From positions 124,001-188,000 of the forward strand of contig NZ_VHKL01000011.1 in the NCBI RefSeq assembly GCF_007474605.1: 64,000 bases of DNA, given 5' to 3'. Shown piece by piece: positions 54,916-63,286 of the stretch (positions are counted from its first letter, which is position 1; each line of letters begins with the position of its first letter). The DNA comes from Rhodoligotrophos appendicifer. Its GTDB lineage: Bacteria > Pseudomonadota > Alphaproteobacteria > Rhizobiales > Im1. Under the pieces are notes generated by a model. That model saw only the letters and a program-made list of their open reading frames with translations, did no database searches and had not been told where the DNA came from. A program made the position numbers and the translations under genes.

Positions 54916-55860
54916 TTACGACGCGGCCATGATGCGGCGACAGTGGTCGCGCGCCGCCGCGAGAAGATTGTCGCTGGCTTCCGGCGTGCGGAAGGCAGAA
55001 TGGGCCGAAAGGGTCACGTTCTCAAGCCGCGTGAACGGATGGCCGGCCGGCAGAGGCTCGGTGTCGAAGACATCCATGGCGGCATGAGCGAGGGGGCCGT
55101 GCGTCAGCGCCTCGATCAAGGCCTCATCGTCGATCAAGGCGCCGCGCGCCGTGTTCACGAGAATGGCGCCGGGCTTCATAGCCTTCAGGCGCTCGCGGGA
55201 CATGAAGCCCCGCGTCTCGTCGGTGAGGAGCAGATGGAGCGAGACGACATCGCTCTGAGCAAGCAGGTCCGGCACGTCCAGAAAGTCCACGCCGGGATGA
55301 GACCTGGGGGTGCGGTTCCAGGCCACGACCTTCATGCCGATGCCCAAAGCCAAGCGAGAACACTCAGTGGCAATGCCGCCGAAGCCGACCAGGCCCAGGG
55401 TCTTGCCGGTCAATTGCAGGCCGTTGGTGCGCAGCCACCGGCCTTCCCGGATCCCGCGATCCATAGTGGCCAGACCTTTGGCCGCCGCCCACATCAGAGA
55501 GATGGCGAATTCGGCGACGGCCGTGTCGCCGTAGCCTTTGATGGTGTGAACGGTGATGCCGATCGCCTGCAGTTCCTCGGGGTTCATGTAGCTGCGCGCG
55601 CCGGTGCCGAGGAACACCACATGGCGCAGGTCGGTGCATTTCTCCGCGATCTCCCGGGAGAGGGCGGTGTGATCGATGATCGCGACCGACGCACCCTTCA
55701 GCAGCTCCGGCAGAGAATCGGGCTTTATTCCGGGATCGCGATTGATGGAGAACTCAAGCCCCTCCAACTGAACGACCCGTTCGGCGACCGCCGCGAGAGT
55801 TTCATTGGCATCCACAAACACTACACGTAGCAAGATCACCTCGCGCAAACAGACGGACAA
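54916..55860 (-). CDS. D-2-hydroxyacid dehydrogenase family protein
   Basis: A 314-residue NAD(P)-dependent 2-hydroxyacid dehydrogenase. The NAD-binding Rossmann motif is GLVGFGGIATECSRLA; the catalytic Arg lies in VNTARGALIDDEAL, the Glu in MDVFDTEPLPAGHPF, and the His in SAHSAFRTPE. A TTG at 55833 with GAGGTG upstream is an alternative start. The palindrome at 55924-55935 sits upstream and may control this gene and, by readthrough, the RidA and racemase genes. Confidence 0.9.
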   Translation of the reverse strand: MSVCLREVILLRVVFVDANETLAAVAERVVQLEGLEFSINRDPGIKPDSLPELLKGASVAIIDHTALSREIAEKCTDLRHVVFLGTGARSYMNPEELQAIGITVHTIKGYGDTAVAEFAISLMWAAAKGLATMDRGIREGRWLRTNGLQLTGKTLGLVGFGGIATECSRLALGIGMKVVAWNRTPRSHPGVDFLDVPDLLAQSDVVSLHLLLTDETRGFMSRERLKAMKPGAILVNTARGALIDDEALIEALTHGPLAHAAMDVFDTEPLPAGHPFTRLENVTLSAHSAFRTPEASDNLLAAARDHCRRIMAAS

Positions 55861-55923
55861 CTTCCCCTCGAAGCGGAGCTGAGGATATCGCGGCGCAATA
55901 CGAAGTTCAAAGAAGAATTACGA

Positions 55924-55935
55924 CCTGTATACAGG
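55924..55935. promoter_or_regulatory. CCTGTATACAGG palindrome, GntR-like operator candidate
   Basis: A perfect 12-bp palindrome in the gap between hyuB and the D-2-hydroxyacid dehydrogenase gene. The TGTATACA core matches operators of GntR regulators of the FCD subfamily. No GntR gene is in the window. Its position 63 nt before the dehydrogenase start would suit transcription control. Confidence 0.4.
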
Positions 55936-55955
55936 AAAAGCCCGCGTTGCCAGTT

Positions 55956-57953
55956 TCAGGTGAAGGCCACTGCCGCAGCGCCCGTGGACAAGACACGCTC
56001 CAGTTCGCCCTGCACCCGCGACTTCAGGTCGCCATCCGACAAGCGGAGAATATCGGGGTCACGCTCGATCATGCCGTAGAGCCTCCCCCGCGCATATTGA
56101 CGAACCGAGGCAGGCCGATCCGCGAGAAGGGCTGCGACCAGATCCTGGAACGCTGGGGTCAGCACCTGCTCATAGGCGATCCGTTCCTTGCCAAAGGAGA
56201 ATTCCGCCCCCCGGGGCGCCTCATTCAGGCGGTGTCGGGCCGCTTCCGTGCGGGTGTCGTCAACCGCCCCATCGGATAGGACCACGCCATAGATCTCCTC
56301 GGCGGCAGCGGGGGTGACGAAGCTGTTGACCACGTCGTGGAGGACCTTGGCGGGTTCGCGATCGCGAGGCTCGCCATAGCCTCCGCCGCCGGGAGAATAG
56401 ATGCGCACAACGTCGCCGCGTTCGAGCTTCAGGACCTCGATCTTGGAGATCTGGCGCTCCTTCGGCGTTCCGGGATCCAGGATGCAGGAGCCGAGCGTCC
56501 CCGCCTCCGCCCCTTTGCGGCCATAGGGGCGCAGCTTGAAGCGATCCATGCCGCGGGCCGTGACGATGGCCTCCGAGGCCAGGCATTTGAACTCCAGCAC
56601 GACCCCGGTTCCGCCACGATACTGGCCTGCGGCGGCCTCATCCATGAGCATGTATTTGGTGACGAATACCGGGGCCTCGAGCTCGATGGATTCGGTCGGA
56701 ACATTGCGCAGCGTGCCGGCCGAGAAGTTCACGCCGTCGATTCCATCCTTGATCGGCCGGGCGCCCGAGCCGCCCTGCATGGGCTGCAGAACGCTGACCA
56801 TGTAATTGCCCGTGGACGGATCGAGATGGGAGAACAAGACGATCGCAACCTGGCCGGCGCCGGCTGCCGGTATGGCATCCGGCACGGCCTGGCTGAGCGC
56901 GCCGAGCACCGCGTCGGCAACCCGGTAACCCGTGGTGTGGCGGACGCCGGTCGCCGCGGTGGCGGTCGGATTGAGGACGCTGCCCGGCGGGGCCTTGACG
57001 GAGGTCGACCGCAAGATGCCGCGGTTCAGCGGCAGGCTCGGATCGGTGGTCCGCAGAAAGTTCACAATGGCGAGCACCAGCCACTGGTTGGGCCTGCCGA
57101 AGCTCGGGATGTTCAGAGCCGCCCGGACTTGCGGATCTGTGCCGCTGAAATCCAGAGTGACGCTGTCGCCGGCGACGATCAGCTTGACGTTGAGCCGCAC
57201 ATGGTAGGGCGAGACGTAGTCGACCTCGACATAATCATGGAAGTCGTATTCGCCGTCGGGGATCTTCGAGAGAATTTCGCGGGCGCGGCTCTCGCCGTAA
57301 TCGAGCAGCGAATAGATGCCGTCATCCACCGCATCGAAGCCGTAACGGGAGACGAGATGGCCCATGCGGCGCTCGCAGATCGTCAGGGAGGCGAGGAGGG
57401 CGCGCATGTCGCCCCAGTTCTGCTCCGGAATGCGGCAGTTCGCGAGGATCAGGTCGCGCAGGCCCTCGTTGAGCACGCCGCGGCTGTAAAGCTTCGTGGG
57501 CGGGATGCAGATCCCTTCCTGATAACGGTCGAAGGCCGCCGGCGAGATGCTGCCAGGGACGAGGCCGCCCACGTCGGAGGAGTGCACGAAGCACCAGGCG
57601 AAACAGAGGAGCCTGTCTTCGTAGAAGAGCGGCTTGAACAGCATGATGTCGGGCATATGCGTGCACATGCCCTGGGTCGTCTTGGGGTCGTTGGTGACGA
57701 TGATGTCGCCGGGCTCATAGGTGTCGATACAGGCGATCGCCGGCCCCATGTCGATGCCGATCATGTTGCCGACCCCGATGTTGCGGGGATGGCAGAAGAT
57801 CTCGCCCTCCTTGGTGATCAGAGAGGTGTCGAAATCCCAGGTTTCCTTCACGAAGACAGTATAGGCGGCGCGATGGATGACATAGCCCATCTCTTCGACG
57901 ATGCCGTTGAAATGATTGTTGAAGATTTCCAGCTGGACCTTGTCAGTCGACAT
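55956..57953 (-). CDS. hyuB: hydantoinase/oxoprolinase family protein, subunit B
   Basis: A 665-residue HyuB-type subunit of N-methylhydantoinase/5-oxoprolinase-like, ATP-dependent cyclic-amide hydrolases, a family that also includes acetone carboxylase subunits. Recognisable segments are LEIFNNHFNGIVEEMGYVIH, GDIIVTNDPKTTQGMCTHMPD and GGTGVVLEFKC. The ATG at 57953 overlaps the hyuA stop by 11 nt. The extra 13 residues of the longer frame are not needed. Confidence 0.92.
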   Translation of the reverse strand: MSTDKVQLEIFNNHFNGIVEEMGYVIHRAAYTVFVKETWDFDTSLITKEGEIFCHPRNIGVGNMIGIDMGPAIACIDTYEPGDIIVTNDPKTTQGMCTHMPDIMLFKPLFYEDRLLCFAWCFVHSSDVGGLVPGSISPAAFDRYQEGICIPPTKLYSRGVLNEGLRDLILANCRIPEQNWGDMRALLASLTICERRMGHLVSRYGFDAVDDGIYSLLDYGESRAREILSKIPDGEYDFHDYVEVDYVSPYHVRLNVKLIVAGDSVTLDFSGTDPQVRAALNIPSFGRPNQWLVLAIVNFLRTTDPSLPLNRGILRSTSVKAPPGSVLNPTATAATGVRHTTGYRVADAVLGALSQAVPDAIPAAGAGQVAIVLFSHLDPSTGNYMVSVLQPMQGGSGARPIKDGIDGVNFSAGTLRNVPTESIELEAPVFVTKYMLMDEAAAGQYRGGTGVVLEFKCLASEAIVTARGMDRFKLRPYGRKGAEAGTLGSCILDPGTPKERQISKIEVLKLERGDVVRIYSPGGGGYGEPRDREPAKVLHDVVNSFVTPAAAEEIYGVVLSDGAVDDTRTEAARHRLNEAPRGAEFSFGKERIAYEQVLTPAFQDLVAALLADRPASVRQYARGRLYGMIERDPDILRLSDGDLKSRVQGELERVLSTGAAAVAFT

Positions 57954-59997
57954 GGGTGGCCTCCCCGACGAGATTTCCGTAACGATCGACATTCACCCGG
58001 AAGCCGGGCGTCACGAAGACGGTCGTGTCATATTGCTCGACGATGGCCGGACCATCGAAGGCGAAGCCCGGAGGCAGCTCTCCGCGCTGGTAGACTTTCG
58101 CTTTCCAGGTCGTTCCATCGAAATAGATGTCGCGCTCGCTCATGGAGGGCGGCGTGTCGGTCGAGACGGAGAAGTGAGCCATGCGCGGCTTCGGATTGAC
58201 GCCGATCACGGTGACGCGAATGTCGAGAATCTCGACCTCCGCGGTCTCATCGGTGTAGCTGTAGACCTGCCGATAGAGCTCGTGGAATTTCTCGCGCAAG
58301 GCGGCCCCGCTCCGGTCGGCGACGATCGTGGGGGTGATGGTCACGGCGAGTTCGAAGGATTGGCCGACATAGCGCATTTCGGCGGTGCATTCGATCCGGC
58401 GCTCCAGGAATGCGAGGCCCAGCGTATCGAGCCAGGAACCGCCCTCGTGCGACAGTCTCTCCATGGCCTCCTCGATCTGCGCGAGCACGCTTTCGGGCGA
58501 TTTGAGCTGCCGATGGATGGTCTGTACCAGGTCCTTGCGGACGTCGGCCGCCAGGGATCCGGCCGCGCATAGGGTGCCGGGATAGAGGGGGATCATCACC
58601 CGGCTGATGCCGACATCCTGCGCCAGCATGAAGGCATGGCAGGGACCGCCCCCGCCAAAGGCGAGGAGGGTGTAATCCTCATAGTCGATGCCCTTGCGCG
58701 CCAGCAGGGGCACCAGAGCCGAGTACATCTGCGACGTGGCCACCCGAAGCACCGCCTCGGCACTTTCGCGCATGCCGAGGCCGAGGCGCTTGCCCAACTC
58801 GGTCAGCGCGGCTTCGGCCAAGGACTGCTCCAGCGCCACCGTGCCGCCGAGAAAGGCTTTCGGATCGATGAGCCCGAGGCAGACATAGGCGTCGGTGACC
58901 GTGGGCTCCTTGCCGCCGCGGCCGTAGCACACGGGACCGGGGGCTGCTCCTGCGCTGCGCGGGCCGACCTTCAGGACACCGCTCGCATCCGTCCAGGCGA
59001 TCGATCCGCCGCCCGCACCGATGGAGGTCACGTCGACGGCGGGCAGGATCACCGGCAGCCCGCCCACCTCGCTCTCGGTCGAGTAGCGGGGGGTTCCCTC
59101 GATGACGGCGACATCGGCGCTGGTGCCGCCCATGTCGAAGGTGATGAGGTGGTCGTGGCCGCTGGTGGCGCCGACAAAGGCCGCGCCGATCACGCCGGAT
59201 GCGGGGCCCGACAGAAGGGTTTCAACCGGTCGCGCTCCCGCCTCCGAGGCGGGCATGATCCCGCCATTGGATTTGGTGGACAGAACCGGTGCGGCGATGC
59301 CCAGGCTGCGCACACCCGTCTCAAGGTCGCGAAAATAGCGCCGCATGCGCTGTCCGACATAGGCGTTCATGACGGCCGCAAGGGCGCGCTCATATTCGCG
59401 CATCTGAGGCCAGATGTCGGAGGAGACAGAGATGTAGACGCCGGGCGCCTCGGCCTCGAGAATGGCCCGGGCGACCTCTTCGTTGGCGCCGTTTCGATAG
59501 CTGTGAAGAAAGCAGATGGCGACCGCCTCGACGCCGCCGGCCAGGATCGCGCGCGCCGCAGCCCGCACCGCCTCCTCATCCACCGGCTTGAAGATCGTCC
59601 CATCGCTCAAGGAACGCTCCGGGATCTCGTAGGTCTCCGACCGCGGCACCAAGGGCGGGGAGACATCGGTGAAGAAGTTGAAGACATCCGGGATGCGATG
59701 TCTGCCGATATTCAAGATGTCGCGAAATCCCTCCGTGACGAGGAGCGCGGTCTTCAAGCCATTGCGCTGGATGATGGTGTTCACCGCAAGCGTGGTTCCG
59801 TGGATGAAGTATTTGACATTGGCGGGGTCGACCCCGAACTTCTCGGAGACCTCGCGGATACCGTTGAAAATCGCCTCTTCGGGCTTTGCCGGCGTCGACG
59901 ACGTCTTCAGATTGCTGATCTCGCCCGTCGCATCATCCAGAACGTAGAAGTCCGTGAAGGTTCCGCCGATATCGATTCCCACCCTGTAATCCGTCAT
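57943..59997 (-). CDS. hyuA: hydantoinase/oxoprolinase family protein, subunit A
   Basis: A 684-residue ATP-binding HyuA-type subunit. The N-terminal ATPase fold has VGIDIGGTFTDFYVLDD, the internal FIHGTTLAVNTIIQRNGLKT and ITFDMGGTSADVAVIEG, all typical. With HyuB it should form a heteromeric ATP-dependent hydrolase of a cyclic amide such as a hydantoin or 5-oxoproline-like ring. GAGGAAGG precedes the ATG. It is divergent from the LysR gene and is probably controlled by it. Confidence 0.93.
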   Translation of the reverse strand: MTDYRVGIDIGGTFTDFYVLDDATGEISNLKTSSTPAKPEEAIFNGIREVSEKFGVDPANVKYFIHGTTLAVNTIIQRNGLKTALLVTEGFRDILNIGRHRIPDVFNFFTDVSPPLVPRSETYEIPERSLSDGTIFKPVDEEAVRAAARAILAGGVEAVAICFLHSYRNGANEEVARAILEAEAPGVYISVSSDIWPQMREYERALAAVMNAYVGQRMRRYFRDLETGVRSLGIAAPVLSTKSNGGIMPASEAGARPVETLLSGPASGVIGAAFVGATSGHDHLITFDMGGTSADVAVIEGTPRYSTESEVGGLPVILPAVDVTSIGAGGGSIAWTDASGVLKVGPRSAGAAPGPVCYGRGGKEPTVTDAYVCLGLIDPKAFLGGTVALEQSLAEAALTELGKRLGLGMRESAEAVLRVATSQMYSALVPLLARKGIDYEDYTLLAFGGGGPCHAFMLAQDVGISRVMIPLYPGTLCAAGSLAADVRKDLVQTIHRQLKSPESVLAQIEEAMERLSHEGGSWLDTLGLAFLERRIECTAEMRYVGQSFELAVTITPTIVADRSGAALREKFHELYRQVYSYTDETAEVEILDIRVTVIGVNPKPRMAHFSVSTDTPPSMSERDIYFDGTTWKAKVYQRGELPPGFAFDGPAIVEQYDTTVFVTPGFRVNVDRYGNLVGEATHVD

Positions 59998-60093
59998 GGA
60001 CCTTCCTCAAGCGTTGCGTCGGCCGGCTCTCAAGCGTGTGCGCCGATTGTTGCGGCGCAGCAGAGGATGGGATAGCGATATATTCTCCCGACA

Positions 60094-60112
60094 TCATGAG
60101 TTATGCTCATGA
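60094..60112. promoter_or_regulatory. LysR-type operator between hyuA and lysR
   Basis: TCATGAG-TTATG-CTCATGA is a perfect inverted repeat with 7-bp arms and contains the T-N11-A core (T at 60097, A at 60109) typical of LysR-type regulators. It lies 30 nt before the LysR start and 97 nt from hyuA, in the right place for divergent control and autoregulation. Confidence 0.6.
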
Positions 60113-60142
60113 CCTCTCTAGAAGGGGTGCCTGTGTGAGCCT

Positions 60143-61120
60143 ATGAGACGAAACATCCCGTCGCTGAGCGCCCTGCAGGCCTTCGAGAGTGCTGCCCGCC
60201 TCTCGAGCTTCACCCGCGCATCGGGGGAGCTCAACCTCACGCAAAGCGCGGTGAGCCGCCATGTGCGGGCCTTGGAGGAGGAGCTGGGTTGCCTGCTCTT
60301 CCACCGCTCGAAGCAACGTGTCTCGCTCACGGAGGCCGGACGCCAGTATCTCGACGGAATCACCGGCAGCCTGGACGCGATCGAAGCCTCGACCGCACGG
60401 CTCCGCGCGCGCGAGAAGAAGGACGGCGTCCTGACATTGGTCACGCTCCCGACCTTCGGCTCACGATGGCTCGCGCCCCGCCTGTCGGAATTTGCGCGCG
60501 ATCATCCGGAGATCGACCTCAGGCTGAGCGTCAGGACGGATCTGGTCGGACTTCCCGCGACGGATTTCGATGCGGCGATCTTCTTCGGCCAGCCGACGGC
60601 ACCCCACACCGTCTTCGACCTGCTGATCGGGGACGAATTGGTGCCGGTCTGCAGCCCCACACTGATCGAACCCGGGACAGGGTCCGACGATCTTGCGAGG
60701 CTGGCGACCTATCCGCTCCTCGAACTCGCCATTCCGGATGCCTGGCGAAAGCTGTTCAGCTCGGCGGGCCGACCGGAGCTGAGCGGTACGCCCGTCTCCC
60801 GCTACGAGTATTTCGCGCTCGGCATCCAGTCCGCCATTGCCGGCCTGGGGATCCTGCTCGTCCATCCCTTTCTGATCGCAGACGATCTGGCGGCCGGCCG
60901 GCTGGTCATCCCCTCGTCGCGAACCGTCCAGTCTGATTTCAATTACTACCTGACCTATCCGCGATCGCGGTCCGGGCAGGTGTCGATCCGGAAATTCCAG
61001 CGCTGGATCCTGCGGGAGGCCGCCGCAACCACCCAAGACTGCCACCTGCTCATGCAGAAAGCGGCGGTCTATGGCGACGGGCGCTGCTTGACGCAGAGCG
61101 GGGGGACGCCCAGCCTCTGA
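60143..61120 (+). CDS. LysR family regulator, GcvA-like
   Basis: A 325-residue LysR-type regulator of the GcvA branch: HTH PSLSALQAFESAARLSSFTR and TQSAVSRHVRALEEELG, then a binding domain beginning LTLVTLPTFGSRWLAPRLS. It is divergent from hyuA across 145 nt that carry a palindromic T-N11-A site. Its 3' end overlaps the amidase gene tail-to-tail by 52 nt. Confidence 0.93.
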   Translation: MRRNIPSLSALQAFESAARLSSFTRASGELNLTQSAVSRHVRALEEELGCLLFHRSKQRVSLTEAGRQYLDGITGSLDAIEASTARLRAREKKDGVLTLVTLPTFGSRWLAPRLSEFARDHPEIDLRLSVRTDLVGLPATDFDAAIFFGQPTAPHTVFDLLIGDELVPVCSPTLIEPGTGSDDLARLATYPLLELAIPDAWRKLFSSAGRPELSGTPVSRYEYFALGIQSAIAGLGILLVHPFLIADDLAAGRLVIPSSRTVQSDFNYYLTYPRSRSGQVSIRKFQRWILREAAATTQDCHLLMQKAAVYGDGRCLTQSGGTPSL

Positions 61121-62487
61121 CGGCCCGTGCCGAGCACGCGCTCGAGGGCGCATGCGACGATGAGCAAGGTTTCATCTTCGCCGTTGCGAGCCATGAGGTG
61201 GAGGCCGACAGGCATGCCCGTTGCGTCCAGGCCGACGGGCATGGTCAGGGCGCACAGATCGAGAAGATTGGCGGGGCTCATGTTACGCACCGCCATCCGG
61301 TTGATGCGCTTGTAGGTCTCGGGATCGAGCAGGGCGTCGATGGCAGGCGAGCTCATGGGCGACGTCGGACAGACGACGACATCGAAGGGAGCCAGCGTAT
61401 GGTCGGCGGACCGACGCAACTGAGCGAGCTGCCGGCATCGTTTCAGATAGGTGATCGCGCTCATGTCCTCGCTCAGCCTCAGCTGCGCGCGGGCGCCGGG
61501 ATGCAGGGTCTCGACCCATTCCGGCAGCTCCGATTGAAGGAATTCGCTGAACTCCACACCGGAGATCCCCCAGTCCCAATCCGGAGAGATGTCCCGCAGC
61601 GCCGCCACCTCCGGAAGCGAACATGCTTCGAGCTGCGCGCCCGCTTCACGCAACTCATCCAGGGCCGTCCCGGCCGCCTCCGCGATCCCCGGATCACAGT
61701 CGTTCCAGAAAAAGTCGTCGAGGACGCCGATGCGGAAGGCGGCGAGTTCGGCGTCGGCGCTACGGGCTGCAAAGCGCGAGGCCTCGAGATGCGGATCAAG
61801 GGCTGCGAAGGCGAATGCCGCGTCTTGGGCGGTGCGCGCCAGAAGTCCCGGTCCATGGAGATGAGGGCCCGGGGGCACGAGGCCCGCGCCCGACCATCGG
61901 CCATGGGTCAGCTTCACTCCGACGATGCCGGTCATGTTGGCCGGCTCGCGTGCGGAGCCGCCGGTGTCGCTGCCGAGGCCCAGCATCGCGGAGCCTTCGA
62001 TCACGCTGATGGCGGCGCCCGTGGATGATCCGCCGGCCGGACGCGGCACGTGGGGGTCCCAGGGACTTCGCGGGGTGCCCCAATGAATGTTGTGGCCGCA
62101 GACACCGAAGCCGAGCTCCGAGGTGAGCGTCTTACCCATGAACAGGGCAATTTGCGATCGCAGGGAGGCTATGATCGGGCCGTCCTGCTCGAACTTGGCC
62201 GGCAGCCGTTTCGGCGAGCCGCCATAGGTCGGCAGACCGGTGACGCCGAAGAGGTCCTTGATCGAGACCGGAATGCCCTGCAGGAGCCCGTGCCGGTCTC
62301 CGCGCGAAAAGGCGTCATCGGCTGCGCGCGCCATTTCACGGGCGAGATCGGGAGCCCAGGAGAGATAAGCCTCCAAGCGGGACGAGGCTCGCGCCGCAAT
62401 GGCGGCCTCGGCGAGGTCGGCGGTTGTGAGCCGGCCAGTCTCCAAGGCTTCGGCGATGGCTCTCAAGGGTGCTGTCGCGAGATCCAT
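61069..62487 (-). CDS. amidase signature family hydrolase
   Basis: A 472-residue amidase with the Ser-cisSer-Lys triad: Lys in PVSIKDLFGV, cis-Ser in PAGGSSTGAAIS and nucleophile Ser in GLGSDTGGSAREPA. C-terminal LCALTMPVGLDATGMPVGL is typical. It follows the permease gene by 13 nt on the same strand, so it may hydrolyse an amide taken up by that transporter or a half-amide made by ring opening. Confidence 0.92.
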   Translation of the reverse strand: MDLATAPLRAIAEALETGRLTTADLAEAAIAARASSRLEAYLSWAPDLAREMARAADDAFSRGDRHGLLQGIPVSIKDLFGVTGLPTYGGSPKRLPAKFEQDGPIIASLRSQIALFMGKTLTSELGFGVCGHNIHWGTPRSPWDPHVPRPAGGSSTGAAISVIEGSAMLGLGSDTGGSAREPANMTGIVGVKLTHGRWSGAGLVPPGPHLHGPGLLARTAQDAAFAFAALDPHLEASRFAARSADAELAAFRIGVLDDFFWNDCDPGIAEAAGTALDELREAGAQLEACSLPEVAALRDISPDWDWGISGVEFSEFLQSELPEWVETLHPGARAQLRLSEDMSAITYLKRCRQLAQLRRSADHTLAPFDVVVCPTSPMSSPAIDALLDPETYKRINRMAVRNMSPANLLDLCALTMPVGLDATGMPVGLHLMARNGEDETLLIVACALERVLGTGRQRLGVPPLCVKQRPSP

Positions 62488-62500
62488 GGGGCCCCGCGGC

Positions 62501-63286
62501 CTATAACACCAATCGCGACCGCGAGAGGCGGTTGGCGATGATGATCAGGGAGGTCACCACGACGATCTGAATGGTCGAGGCGGCGGCGATCGTCGGGTCT
62601 CCCTGCCACTGGATGTCGGAGAAGATGTGCAAGGGCAGGGTGTTCGTGCTGGGGCCGGAGAGGAACAGGGCCACGTTGATGTCGCTGAAGGACAGGATGA
62701 AGGCGAACACGCCTCCCGAGACCAGGCTCGATCGGATGAGGGGAAGCGACACCTTCCAGAATGCCTGGACGCGATTGCAGCCCAGATTGACCGCTGCCTC
62801 CTCGATCGACGGATTGATGCCCGAAAGGCCCGCGACCACGATCCTGATGACGAAGGGGATGCCGATGAGCGTGTGACCGATGATCAGGGGAAACAGGGAG
62901 CCGTTCGACTCCAGCCGGGCGAAGAAGAGATAGAGGGCGGCGCCCAGCAGGATCCCCGGGATCAGCACCGGGATCATGAAGATCGATTCCAGAAGGGACT
63001 TGCCCATGAGGGTCAGGCGCGACAGGGCAATCGCCGTCAGCGTGCCGATCACGGTCGCCAGCACGGCCGAGATGGTGGCGAGGGGCAAGGTCACCAGGAA
63101 CAGGGCGTTCACATATTCCGCCCGCGAGAAGAATTCGCGATACCAGGTCAGGGACGGGGTGAGCGGCGTGATGATGAAGCGGCTGGTCGGATTGAACGAG
63201 ACGCCGATGACCACCAGCAGGGGCAGGACGATGAGAAGGAAGATCAGGTAGACGAAGGATTTGAGCAGCCAGCTGCGCGCCATCAT
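62501..63286 (-). CDS. ABC transporter permease, PotC-like
   Basis: A 261-residue, six-helix permease of the spermidine/putrescine-type group. The EAA loop is EEAAVNLGCNRVQAFWKVSLPLI, and FAFILSFSDINVALFLSGP is the usual PotC-like segment. The start overlaps the PotB-like gene as ATGA. The substrate is not known. Confidence 0.92.
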   Translation of the reverse strand: MMARSWLLKSFVYLIFLLIVLPLLVVIGVSFNPTSRFIITPLTPSLTWYREFFSRAEYVNALFLVTLPLATISAVLATVIGTLTAIALSRLTLMGKSLLESIFMIPVLIPGILLGAALYLFFARLESNGSLFPLIIGHTLIGIPFVIRIVVAGLSGINPSIEEAAVNLGCNRVQAFWKVSLPLIRSSLVSGGVFAFILSFSDINVALFLSGPSTNTLPLHIFSDIQWQGDPTIAAASTIQIVVVTSLIIIANRLSRSRLVL

